A DNA stretch of 64,000 nt from the NCBI RefSeq assembly GCF_016065055.1, contig NZ_CP065856.1, positions 2,479,836-2,543,835 of the forward strand, read 5' to 3'. This stretch comes from Halosimplex litoreum (lineage in GTDB: Archaea > Halobacteriota > Halobacteria > Halobacteriales > Haloarculaceae). Below are positions 1 through 7,760 of the stretch, piece after piece. The position numbers and the translations under genes were made by a program. The notes beneath the pieces were generated by a model that saw only the letters and a list, made by a program, of their open reading frames with translations, was not told where the DNA came from and made no database searches. Within the stretch, counting starts at the first letter, position 1, and each line of letters opens with the position of its first letter.

Positions 1-169
1 CCAGCCCGCCGACCGACGGCTCGGCGCCCGGGCTGACCAGCTGGGGCAACTCGACGTAGGAGTAGGTGAGCGTCAGCGAGAGGACGACGAAGACGGCCAG
101 CAGCGCCCACAGCGCCCGCGACTGGACGGCGTCGCGAAAGTCCTTCTTCGCGACGGCGAGGGTACTCAT
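1..169 (-). CDS. ABC-2 type permease, N-terminal part (runs off left edge)
   Basis: Only the first 56 or so residues are present. They start MSTLAVAKKDFRDAVQSR and lead into a hydrophobic helix (ALWALLAVFVVLSLTLTY), the usual N-terminus of an ABC-2/NosY-like export permease: a short cytoplasmic segment, then the first membrane span. The ATG at 169 follows a GGAGG stretch about 8 nt upstream and lies 47 bases beyond the stop of the ATPase gene, so the two are one operon encoding the membrane and nucleotide-binding halves of an exporter. The substrate cannot be told. Confidence 0.75.
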   Translation of the reverse strand, partial: MSTLAVAKKDFRDAVQSRALWALLAVFVVLSLTLTYSYVELPQLVSPGAEPSVGGL

Positions 170-215
170 CGACTCGCCTCCAGGATGCAGTCGGCGACCC
201 GCGGGCGGACGGGCG

Positions 216-1142
216 TCACTGTGGCACCTCCTGTTTCTCGGTCGTGTACTCGGCGAAGAGATCCTCCAGCGAGGACTCGTCGATCGCGAAGTCGCGGATC
301 TCGACGCCGCGCTCGTCGAGGGCCTTCAGGATCTCGAACTTCGAGCCGTCGCGAGTCAGCGTCACTTCGAGTCGGTCGCCCTCCAGGGCCGCGCTCGTGA
401 CGTAGATGCGGTTGCGGATCGCCTCGGCGTCTTCGGCGTCGGCGCCGCCGACGTCGATGGTGAGCGTGGTGACCGTCTCGGTCTGGCCGCGCAGGCCGTC
501 GATGGAGTCGACGGCGACGAGACGGCCGCGATTGATGATCGCCACGCGGTCGCAGATGGCCTCGACCTGCTCCATGATGTGACTGGAGAAGAAGACGGTC
601 GTCCCGCGCTCGTTCTCCGCCCGGATGATCTCCCGCATCTGGCGGGCGCCGTTGGGGTCCAGCCCGGTCGACGGTTCGTCGAGGATCAACAGATCGGGGT
701 CGCCCAGCAACGCCATCGCGAGGACGAGCCGCTGGCGCATCCCCTTGGAGTAGCCGCCGGCCTTCCGGTCGGCCGCCTCGGCGATCGACACCCGCTCCAT
801 GACATCGTCGATGTCCGCGCCGTCGAGGTCCTTCGAGTCGACGACGAACTGGAGGTGCTGGCGCCCAGTCAGCCGGTCGTAGACGTGGAACGCATCGGGG
901 AGCACGCCGATCCGCTCTCGAACCCGCAGGCTGTCGGCCTGGGCGTCCAGTCCCATGACCGTCGCCGACCCCGACGTGGGCCGCACGAAATCGAGTAGGA
1001 TGTCGATCGTCGTCGACTTCCCCGCGCCGTTCGGCCCTAAAAATCCGAATATCTCACCCTCCTGTACTTCGAGGTCGAGCCCGTCGACCGCCAGCACGTC
1101 GCCGTAGCGCTTGGTCAGCCCGTCGAGTTCGATCGCCGTCAT
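216..1142 (-). CDS. ABC transporter ATP-binding protein (ABC-2 exporter type)
   Basis: 308 aa nucleotide-binding subunit that powers export through the adjacent permease. Near residue 38 is the Walker A motif GPNGAGKST; further on come the signature YSKGMRQRL, Walker B LLILDEPSTGLDP and the H-loop SSHIMEQ. The C-terminal extension after about residue 220 is the usual one in CcmA/NatA-type ATPases, which pair with ABC-2 permeases. The AT-rich region around 1215-1250 probably holds the promoter for both genes. The family is certain; the substrate (drug, lipid, sodium or copper export are all known for relatives) is not. Confidence 0.93.
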   Translation of the reverse strand: MTAIELDGLTKRYGDVLAVDGLDLEVQEGEIFGFLGPNGAGKSTTIDILLDFVRPTSGSATVMGLDAQADSLRVRERIGVLPDAFHVYDRLTGRQHLQFVVDSKDLDGADIDDVMERVSIAEAADRKAGGYSKGMRQRLVLAMALLGDPDLLILDEPSTGLDPNGARQMREIIRAENERGTTVFFSSHIMEQVEAICDRVAIINRGRLVAVDSIDGLRGQTETVTTLTIDVGGADAEDAEAIRNRIYVTSAALEGDRLEVTLTRDGSKFEILKALDERGVEIRDFAIDESSLEDLFAEYTTEKQEVPQ

Positions 1143-1195
1143 CGGTCTCCGCCCTCCGCACCCGTCGTGTCGCCCGCGCTCGTTGTCCCGTTCAC

Positions 1196-1260
1196 ACCAC
1201 TACTCTACTACCGGGTACGATAAGTATTATTGAATTATTTACATATAACGGATCGCTTAC
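1196..1260 (-). promoter_or_regulatory. AT-rich promoter region of the ABC exporter operon
   Basis: An AT-rich patch in otherwise GC-rich DNA, with a TATA-like stretch at about 1222-1232 on the minus strand, lies 60-110 bases before the ATPase start. No clear operator repeat is seen. Placement is by composition and position only. Confidence 0.4.
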
Positions 1261-1323
1261 TCAAAGATATTTGAGCGGTATCAGCCCGTGACGACGCCGT
1301 ACGCCGGGAGTATTGTGGGGTTG

Positions 1324-2274
1324 TCAGGGCGGCTCGAAATCGTCGACCGGCGTGACGGCGAACGAGTCGTCCATCGCGAGCGCGAGCGTGTCGCCCTCGA
1401 AGTCGAGCTCGAAGCGGGCGTCGACCGGGTCGGCCGAACGCACGTCGGTCGTCCATTCCTCGGAGACGAACAGTCCGAACAGCTCCCACAGGGGCGTCTC
1501 GGGCAGTGGGATCTCGTGGTCCCAGAGGAAGGCACTCGCCCGCGGGTGAAAGACCGCCGGGACTTCGATCGGGAGGTGGATCGTAAAGTCGCAGGTCCGA
1601 CAGATAGCGGCGAAGGTGTACTGGCCCGCGTCGCCGGGTGTCTCGTGGCTCTCGTGGGCGTCGACGCGTCGGTCGACTCGCCCGAAACACTCCGGGCACA
1701 CGTCGCCACGGATCAGGACGTAGGTGCTCCAGATCCGATAGCCGAAGCTCGCGACGACCTCGTCGGGCGAGCGCTCGCTCGCCTGGCTCCGCGGGAACGA
1801 GTCCGAGAGCAGCGTCCGGTCGCAGGCGCGACAGCTGACGACGAACCGCTCGTCGTCGAGACGCGCCCCCAGGTCGCTCGTGCCGCAGACGACGCAGGCG
1901 CCGGCGACTGCGATCGGGTCGAACGACGGTGTCGTCTCGTACAGTCCCGACCGGACGGCCCGGACGATCTTGTCGCCAGCGTAGGTGAGGCGATACCCCG
2001 CGTCGGTCTCGGCGACGAACGGCCCGACGAGCTTCGAGAGGTGATAGGAGAACTGCGACGTGTTCTCGACGGGGACGGCGTCGTACAGTTCCGAGAACGG
2101 GAGTTCGAGGCCATTGGTTTGGGTCGCCACCTCGCGGTCGCCCAGCGCGAGCAGGATCGCCAGGCGGTGTTCGTTGCCCAGCGCGCGCAGGGCGTCGACC
2201 TGCTCGTCGGCGGTCAGGTGACTCCCCGAGCGGTCGTCGCCGGCGTCTGTCCGGCCGCGGTCGTCCGGGCACAT
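1324..2274 (-). CDS. ArsR-like winged-helix protein with zinc ribbons
   Basis: 316 aa. Residues 20-95 form an ArsR-type winged helix: VDALRALGNEHRLAILLALGD, then NTSQFSYHLSKLVGPFV as recognition helix, then a wing. The middle carries paired Cys motifs, CVVCG...CRACD and CPECF...CRTCD, that look like two zinc ribbons. The C-terminus (EVPAVFHPRASAFLWDHEI and after) matches haloarchaeal regulators of the DUF7351 type as I remember them. The ATG at 2274 is chosen because the HTH begins about 20 residues later; a longer reading would run back through the small gene upstream. A cytoplasmic transcription regulator with unknown targets. Confidence 0.8.
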   Translation of the reverse strand: MCPDDRGRTDAGDDRSGSHLTADEQVDALRALGNEHRLAILLALGDREVATQTNGLELPFSELYDAVPVENTSQFSYHLSKLVGPFVAETDAGYRLTYAGDKIVRAVRSGLYETTPSFDPIAVAGACVVCGTSDLGARLDDERFVVSCRACDRTLLSDSFPRSQASERSPDEVVASFGYRIWSTYVLIRGDVCPECFGRVDRRVDAHESHETPGDAGQYTFAAICRTCDFTIHLPIEVPAVFHPRASAFLWDHEIPLPETPLWELFGLFVSEEWTTDVRSADPVDARFELDFEGDTLALAMDDSFAVTPVDDFEPP

Positions 2275-2511
2275 GCGACTTCTACCACGCAGGACAGCAC
2301 CCGACTGGGTAAGCCTGTGTGGTAAGTCTCTGTTACGCCCAAGGGGGCTGCCCTTCGGACTCGTGAGCGAAGATCCGCGCGTGGTAACGTCGGGCCAACA
2401 CCGCTCGCGATCTGCCCGGGGGGCTACACTCATAGCGTCGATCGACAGGGGGGGTGCAACAGACATAGCAACGATCCTTACCCCCACGTAGGTCGTTCCT
2501 ACAATCGAGAG

Positions 2512-2667
2512 ATGCACGAGCCCGACACGACCCGCACGGACGCCACCGAACAGCGCTACATCACCACCCAGTACGGCGACGGCGGCGAACAGATGACCCT
2601 CGTCCACGACACCGAGAACGAACAGGCCTGGATCCAGTCCGACTACGCGGTCGAAGCCACGCCGTAG
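2512..2667 (+). CDS. Small conserved haloarchaeal protein (51 aa, DUF7331-like)
   Basis: A 51-codon reading frame starts MHEPDTTRTD and ends YAVEATP. It contains ITTQYGDGGEQMTLVHDTENEQAWIQSD, typical of very short acidic haloarchaeal proteins (DUF7331-like, from memory). It lies divergent from the ArsR-like gene, with a short AT-containing region before the ATG. Function unknown. Coding is supported by strong acidic bias, a clean start and conservation of this motif in other haloarchaea as I recall it. Confidence 0.65.
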   Translation: MHEPDTTRTDATEQRYITTQYGDGGEQMTLVHDTENEQAWIQSDYAVEATP

Positions 2668-2807
2668 GCCCGGACCTTCGGTCGACGACACCTCCACACG
2701 GATCTGCAGTTTCGACTCCCGACCGTGACCACCGTTCTCAGTCGGACCCGGGAGTCGTAACGTATTTCAATTCTACCCGGTTATCCCGATATGCCTCAAC
2801 GAAGCGT

Positions 2808-2880
2808 GTCCGGGTTGGGGTAGTGGTTATCCTTCAGCCTTGTGGAGGCTGAGACGCGGGTTCGATTCTCGCACCCGGAC
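2808..2880 (+). tRNA. tRNA-His (anticodon GTG), with encoded G-1
   Basis: The cloverleaf can be drawn directly. G at 2808 pairs with C73 (2880) as the extra 5' base special to tRNA-His. TCCGGGT (2809-2815) pairs with ACCCGGA. The anticodon stem CAGCC/GGCTG holds the loop TTGTGGA with anticodon GTG. The T arm is GCGGG-TTCGATT-CTCGC. No CCA is encoded. A run of T follows at once and probably ends transcription. tRNA genes are common integration targets, and everything downstream looks accessory, so this may be one end of an element; no duplicated 3' end was found inside the window. Confidence 0.97.
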
Positions 2881-2975
2881 TTTTCAGATATCTTACACTT
2901 CTAAAACACCCAGATGCGTCCATAGAGGCGATAGTGTTCCGGATGCTAACTAAATGAAAACATCTCTGATATGTT

Positions 2976-3794
2976 TTAAGCGGTGCCAGAGTTAGCGATC
3001 TTGGAGCGGAGTACGTCCTCCTCGATCGTGTCGAACTCGGCTTTTCGGTGGCAACTATTGCAGAGGGCAATCACGTTCGAGAGTTGGTGAGCGTCGGTGA
3101 GTTCGTGGTCGTTGGAGGTCACGAACCATCGAACCGGCGTGATATGATGGACATCGGGATTGCGGCCGAGTTCATCGTGAGTGGCACCACAGACCTGGCA
3201 CGAATACTCGTCGCGTTCGAGTGCCGCCTCGCGTACCGAGTGCCAGCCCGGCCCGTACTCGACGTTGCCGCCGCCTTTCCAGTTCGGGTGACCGGAGCCG
3301 CGAAACGCCTCGGAAAGCCACTCACTTCGGCATGCTTCACTACAGAGGACCGTATCACTGATTTCACTCGGCCACCGTTCGACTGTCGTCTCACAGACGG
3401 CACAGGGAACGCGTTCTTTGCCACCGTTCCACTGTCCATTCGCCTCCGCAGTGACCTCAGGCGCCGATTGCCATTGGCCGGATTCAACGCACTCAGAACA
3501 GTACTTCCCTTCCTTCTCCGACGGATAGTATTCGAACTCGGTCGAGCACCGTCGACACGTCGCCGTCTCCAATTTGCCCTCGTAGTTGGGGTTATCGGCA
3601 CCCGCAAACGAGACCGCAGCGTCTCTGCACTCAGGGCTACAGTAGACCTTCTCGTGTTCGGAGTGGAACTCCATTCCGCAGTGGCTACACTCTCGATTCG
3701 GAAGCGTTTCTCCGTGGACCTGACTGTGGTGGACACGCATCCCTCGCTCTGAGGAGAAGTCACGATCACAGGTCGGGCAAACTGCGTCACTCAT
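2976..3794 (-). CDS. Zinc-finger HNH endonuclease
   Basis: 272 aa. Order: a C2H2 finger (CPTCDRDFSSERGMRVHHSQVH, residues 6-27), three to four Cys4 mini-ribbons (CSHCGMEF...YCSPEC; CRRC...YCSEC; CAVC...LCSEAC), two NPNYEG/HPNWKG motifs and a C-terminal HNH nuclease (SCQVCGA...DVHHITPVRWF...NVIALCNSCHRKAE, residues 205-260). The family cuts DNA with a metal bound by the HNH His residues; zinc modules probably give DNA specificity. The ATG at 3794 is chosen because the C2H2 finger begins at once; a start 14 codons earlier is possible. A truncated paralogue lies upstream in the same orientation. Likely a mobile or homing-like nuclease. Confidence 0.85.
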   Translation of the reverse strand: MSDAVCPTCDRDFSSERGMRVHHSQVHGETLPNRECSHCGMEFHSEHEKVYCSPECRDAAVSFAGADNPNYEGKLETATCRRCSTEFEYYPSEKEGKYCSECVESGQWQSAPEVTAEANGQWNGGKERVPCAVCETTVERWPSEISDTVLCSEACRSEWLSEAFRGSGHPNWKGGGNVEYGPGWHSVREAALERDEYSCQVCGATHDELGRNPDVHHITPVRWFVTSNDHELTDAHQLSNVIALCNSCHRKAEFDTIEEDVLRSKIANSGTA

Positions 3795-3930
3795 TGCTGC
3801 CACCTGTGGACGGATTTCGAGCCCGATGTTCGGCACGACGAGCTACGAAACACTGAATTAGCGATACTACTCTGTGTCGTCTACCATTCGAATTCTTGAG
3901 ATTCATTGTCGATATCAGACAGTTCGAGCA

Positions 3931-3962
3931 CGCCCGCACCCCTCGGGGGGCGAGAAAAAATA
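3931..3962 (-). promoter_or_regulatory. C-rich leader box with TATA-like stretch upstream of HNH gene
   Basis: Read on the minus strand, an A/T run (TATTTTTTC, 3954-3962) is followed within a few bases by GCCCCCCGAGGGGTGCGGGC. The same arrangement precedes three other genes in this window, at 4535, 50250 and 60174. The position fits a promoter with the box at or just after the transcription start. The HNH start codon is about 137 bases further on. Confidence 0.55.
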
Positions 3963-4037
3963 TCGCTGTATCAGCGCCTTCCCAAGGGGACAGTTACGCC
4001 CCAAGCGATAGTCGAAATTGCGAGTTCTCAGATCGGT

Positions 4038-4511
4038 CTATTTACTATTGGATTCCGATATCAACTCGCGACGACAGGCTTCGCTGCAGACGACACTGTC
4101 GTTCACGTTACTCGGGTAGCGCTCTACCGTCTCACCACAGATGTCACAGGCGAGCACTCGCTTCCCGCCTTTCCACTGTGGATTCTCTTCGCGACTGAGC
4201 GACGGTGTGGAGCGCCACTCGCCGGATTCGACACAGTCTGAACAGTACAGCCCTTCCTTCTCTGATGGATAATACTCGAATTCTGTTCCGCACCGCTCAC
4301 AGTTGGTCGTCGCTTTCCCGGTTTGATCGTTTGCCTCACGTCGACAGCTTACGGAACAGTATTTCCGTTCAGCGTTTGCGTGGAATCGGTCTCCACATGC
4401 CTCGCATTCGTATTCGGGGAACGGACCATCGTGGCGATGATCGTAGTGGATCTTTAGCTGAGATTTTGCCTCGTAGACGCGGTCGCAGTCTGGACAGGTG
4501 TAGTCAGTCAT
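4038..4511 (-). CDS. Truncated zinc-finger paralogue lacking the HNH domain
   Basis: 157 aa, closely parallel to the N-terminal two thirds of the neighbouring HNH protein: C2H2 finger CPDCDRVYEAKSQLKIHYDHRH, then Cys4 ribbons CEACGDRF...YCSVSC, CERCGTEFEYYPSEKEGLYCSDC and CDICGETVERYP...CSEAC. It stops after CRRELISESNSK, exactly where the paralogue continues into the HNH nuclease. It could be a decayed copy, or a DNA-binding protein that competes with the nuclease. It has its own C-rich leader box upstream, which suggests it is still expressed. Confidence 0.7.
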   Translation of the reverse strand: MTDYTCPDCDRVYEAKSQLKIHYDHRHDGPFPEYECEACGDRFHANAERKYCSVSCRREANDQTGKATTNCERCGTEFEYYPSEKEGLYCSDCVESGEWRSTPSLSREENPQWKGGKRVLACDICGETVERYPSNVNDSVVCSEACRRELISESNSK

Positions 4512-4534
4512 TGGTATCACGAGCATCTCGAATG

Positions 4535-4565
4535 GGCCCGCACCCCTCGGGGGCACGACAAAACG
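4535..4565 (-). promoter_or_regulatory. C-rich leader box upstream of truncated zinc-finger gene
   Basis: On the minus strand a TTTTG stretch (4560-4565) is followed by GTGCCCCCGAGGGGTGCGGG. This is the second copy of the box, ending about 24 bases before the ATG at 4511. The core CCCCGAGGGG is a perfect palindrome. Confidence 0.55.
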
Positions 4566-4763
4566 AACCGTAGCTACACCCCGATAGATTGGCACAGTCC
4601 ATTCGGGCAGCGCTGAGTCGTTTTCGTATATATATTTCAGGCCCTGTACAGACAGTCGACACCCACCAGAGATTCAGAACTGTTTGTCGATCACCTCTCC
4701 AGCGTCGATAGAATCTGCCCCCTGCACGAATGGCTGAGAACCAGTACTTCTGCAGCATAAGGA

Positions 4764-6746
4764 TCACTCCGTCGGGTCGAGTGCTTCAACCTCAAACTCA
4801 CTCGCCCGCACCCGCAACGGGAACCACCCCTCCTCGTCGATCCCAAGTAACGCCTCAGAGAACCCGTCCTCGTCGTTGCCGGCTTTCGCGGTCCGGATCC
4901 AGTTCACTTCGCGCTCACTGAGCCCGAACCACTCGGCCAGCTTGTCGGTCTCCTCTTGGACCCGATGAATGAGCGTCAACGAACAGAGATTCGCGATCGT
5001 CCGTGCCTCGGGCGTCAGCGCGAACTCACCCCCCGTCTGCGTGATGAAATGCAGCGACAGATCGTAGTGACGACTGTGCCGAACGGCCGTTTCCAGAAAC
5101 TCCAGTGAGGTGGCGTCGTTCATCAGATAGTGCGCCTCGTCGATGGCGAAGACGACTCGCTTGTCCGTGCCCTTCGCGCGTTCGTAGACCGCGTTGAACA
5201 GCACCTGCATCATGAGACTCGTCTCCGAGCGACCCGTGGCGCCCTCTTCCTGGTGGAGGTCCAGATACAGCACCGACGAATCGAGGTCGAACTCCGTCCG
5301 CTGGGCGAGATTCGCGAGGTCGCCACCCTCGCGGAAGGATGGCCGAAGGTCGGTCAGCAATGTCTGGGCGTCACGTTCGACTTGCTCCTGTTCGCCATCG
5401 GTCGCGTAGCCGAACTCCGCGGGGTTCTCCAAGAGATCTTCGAGCACGGCGATCACGTCACGAACCGTCGGCGACTGCCGTCCGTGCGTCGAGGGGTCTC
5501 GCGAGATCCCCTGGCGTTCGTAGGCCTCCTGGATCGCCCGTCGGAGTGTCTGTTTGCGGTCGGCGAGTGGGTTCGACGCGACGTGTTCGAAGAACGTCTC
5601 GAAGAAGGTGAGCACCCAGGAGATCTGCTCGGACCACGGGTCCAGATCGGGCACGTCCTGTAGCACCTCCGTCGGCGTCACCCGAATTTCGAGCGGGTTG
5701 AATCCACGGGTCCCGCCGACCGTGATGCGCTCGCCACCGAGCGCCTCGTTCACGCCGGCGAAGCCCTCCAGCGGGTCGAGCATGATGACGACCGTGTCTT
5801 TGTCGTACATCGCCCGCCGCAGCAACTGCAGTTTCGTCGAGAAGGACTTCCCGGCGCCGAGTTGCCCGATGACCATCGTACAGTAGCCCGTCTCGCGTTC
5901 GAACCGATCGAGAATGAGCGGGCTCTCGTTCAACGCGTAGGTTCCGTATTCGATCCCAGGCTCGGCGAACGCTCCGGCGACGAAGGGGAACATGGCGCCG
6001 ACAGCGCCGGCGAGCATCGGCGTGGTCGTATCCATCGACTCGTCGAGTTTGTCGACGCCGACGGGGCTCCCCGAGATGAACGAATCGAGCTGTGTCCATC
6101 GTGGCATCACCGGCGTGAGATTCGTCGGCGACTCACGGGCCGCACTCCTCACGCCGTCGACGTTCAGCTCCTCCGGTGACTCGCCCTGGACGGCGAGATA
6201 CATCGAGACGTCGAAGGCCGACATCGACGTGTTTCGGAGTGCGTCGTACAGCGCCTGATAATCCTGCAGGTCTTTCTCGACGCCACGGGCACCAGCCCGG
6301 CGTTTCTCTTCGAGGTACTCCCGGTCGGCCTCCAAGTCCTCGATGGTGTTTTCGAGCGTGTCCAGCGTCGCGGCCGTATCCCGCGGCGAGAGATGGAGAC
6401 TGATGTCCGTCTGTCGCGTCGCCGCAGTCGAGTAGAGCGTCTCGAAAAGGCCGTCTCGCGGGGAGTCCGGATACTCCCCGACCAGCAGGGTCTGAGTCCA
6501 CTGGGCGTCCGTCCGGACAGCAGTGGGCCCACGTTCGATGCTCGACGGCGTGAGGACCGTCTGGTGGGTGTCCGCGACATCGGGGATGGTTCCACCGCCA
6601 GTGGCCGCGGCCGGGTCGTACGTGACGCTGACGCCGTCTGTCGGTCCGTCCTGTTGCTGTCCATCGTCGGCTGTCTGATCCGTCGTCTCGTCGTCCGCGG
6701 ACTCCTCGTTTCGAGTCGGGAGGATCGATAACAGCGAGCCGATCAT
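4764..6746 (-). CDS. VirB4/TraC-like conjugation ATPase
   Basis: 660 aa. After an acidic N-terminal tail there is a region typical of VirB4 proteins, then Walker A GQLGAGKSFSTKLQLL near residue 294, LMLDPLEGFAG-type strands after it, Walker B VVFAIDEAHYLM near 532, and a conserved HFITQTGGEFALTPEARTIANLCSLTLIH region resembling HerA/VirB4 motor domains. VirB4 ATPases sit at the cytoplasmic base of type IV secretion systems and drive pilus assembly and DNA transfer. The ATG at 6746 overlaps the stop of the upstream gene (ATGA), fixing the start and showing translational coupling. It is the last gene of the minus-strand operon from 12145. Confidence 0.88.
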   Translation of the reverse strand: MIGSLLSILPTRNEESADDETTDQTADDGQQQDGPTDGVSVTYDPAAATGGGTIPDVADTHQTVLTPSSIERGPTAVRTDAQWTQTLLVGEYPDSPRDGLFETLYSTAATRQTDISLHLSPRDTAATLDTLENTIEDLEADREYLEEKRRAGARGVEKDLQDYQALYDALRNTSMSAFDVSMYLAVQGESPEELNVDGVRSAARESPTNLTPVMPRWTQLDSFISGSPVGVDKLDESMDTTTPMLAGAVGAMFPFVAGAFAEPGIEYGTYALNESPLILDRFERETGYCTMVIGQLGAGKSFSTKLQLLRRAMYDKDTVVIMLDPLEGFAGVNEALGGERITVGGTRGFNPLEIRVTPTEVLQDVPDLDPWSEQISWVLTFFETFFEHVASNPLADRKQTLRRAIQEAYERQGISRDPSTHGRQSPTVRDVIAVLEDLLENPAEFGYATDGEQEQVERDAQTLLTDLRPSFREGGDLANLAQRTEFDLDSSVLYLDLHQEEGATGRSETSLMMQVLFNAVYERAKGTDKRVVFAIDEAHYLMNDATSLEFLETAVRHSRHYDLSLHFITQTGGEFALTPEARTIANLCSLTLIHRVQEETDKLAEWFGLSEREVNWIRTAKAGNDEDGFSEALLGIDEEGWFPLRVRASEFEVEALDPTE

Positions 6747-7759
6747 CGCTCTGGCCCCCCGACGATGCCACGGGTACGAAGCACCTTCTCCAGGTCGCCG
6801 TAGGCCTGTGAGCCGTCGCTCCAGTACTCGCCGACCACTTCCGTCGCCGCTGTCCCGTCGATACGGTGGGCGGTACAGCCCTCGATACTCCGGAGGCCGG
6901 CCCGAACCTGATCGAGGCGGTCGTCGAGTTCCGCGAGCAGTGCCTCGCGTTCGACCGCTTCTCGCGGGCCGTAGAGTTCGCGGACGATCGCGCCGAGGAC
7001 GGGCAGGCTGGCGAGTTGCTGTGCGAGACTCGCCTCGTCGAACTGGACTTCCACGGGCGCGACGGGGACGACGACGTAGTGGTCGCGGATGGTCATCCGC
7101 CGGTCGTGGAGTTCGGTCTCGTACCACTCGAGATAGTTCTCGATGAGCGCTTCCAGGTGGGGATTGGCCTCGACGTCGGGATCGTCGAGCCGGGATTCGT
7201 ATCGACCGAGGTGCTCGTCGACGGGAAACGGCTGTGTCGTCGAGTAGATCTGGATGGGGAACGCGACGGTCGTGTTCAGGAAGTCCTGGAAGCTCTCGGC
7301 CTTCTGTGCCCACTCTGCCTGGGTCGCCAGCGCCATCGTCGGTGGAATCACCTGGACGAGGCCGATCATCGCGCCGTCCGTGCGCTCGATGGCGTCGCGG
7401 TCGGGATACACCCGCTCGACCTGGGTGTATTCCTTGGCGGCCTCGTGGTCGATCTGTTCGGAGCGACTGTGGAAGGTAACCATCGAGGTGACCCAGTCGG
7501 CGCTGGTCGTGTACGCCGGCGTCAGGTAGACAAAGAGTGCGCCGAGGCCGATCAGCACGCCCGCGAGCGGGAGTGCGAGTGTCTGGACCCGATAGCCCTG
7601 GATGGTCATCCCCGCGGGGAGCAGCACCTGGACACAGAGGACGACGACCACCCCAGGGAACAGTGCGACGGCTAGGTCGGTCATCGTGTAGTTGCCGAAT
7701 AGTTTCGTGTCGGTACCGAGCGATTTCGGGATGCGTTTTGCGGGATTGCGGTCGTCCAT
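6743..7759 (-). CDS. T4SS membrane-associated protein, PrgI/VirB3-like N-terminus
   Basis: 338 aa. Two hydrophobic spans lie at residues 28-50 (MTDLAVALFPGVVVVLCVQVLL) and 60-82 (LALPLAGVLIGLGALFVYLTP), followed by a long soluble domain (QAEWAQKAESFQDFLNTT..., PVDEHLGRYESRL...). This two-span head is the pattern of PrgI/VirB3 subunits that partner VirB4, and the gene overlaps virB4-like by ATGA. The soluble domain after residue 130 resembles the N-terminal domain of some VirB4 proteins, so the ATPase may have been split here. A structural inner-membrane component is likely; the exact family is not certain. Confidence 0.65.
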   Translation of the reverse strand: MDDRNPAKRIPKSLGTDTKLFGNYTMTDLAVALFPGVVVVLCVQVLLPAGMTIQGYRVQTLALPLAGVLIGLGALFVYLTPAYTTSADWVTSMVTFHSRSEQIDHEAAKEYTQVERVYPDRDAIERTDGAMIGLVQVIPPTMALATQAEWAQKAESFQDFLNTTVAFPIQIYSTTQPFPVDEHLGRYESRLDDPDVEANPHLEALIENYLEWYETELHDRRMTIRDHYVVVPVAPVEVQFDEASLAQQLASLPVLGAIVRELYGPREAVEREALLAELDDRLDQVRAGLRSIEGCTAHRIDGTAATEVVGEYWSDGSQAYGDLEKVLRTRGIVGGPER

Positions 7760-7760
7760 C

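Noticed and set aside
66..998. A 310-codon plus-strand open frame
   Set aside because: It is antisense to the ABC ATPase, whose Walker A, signature and Walker B motifs prove the other strand.
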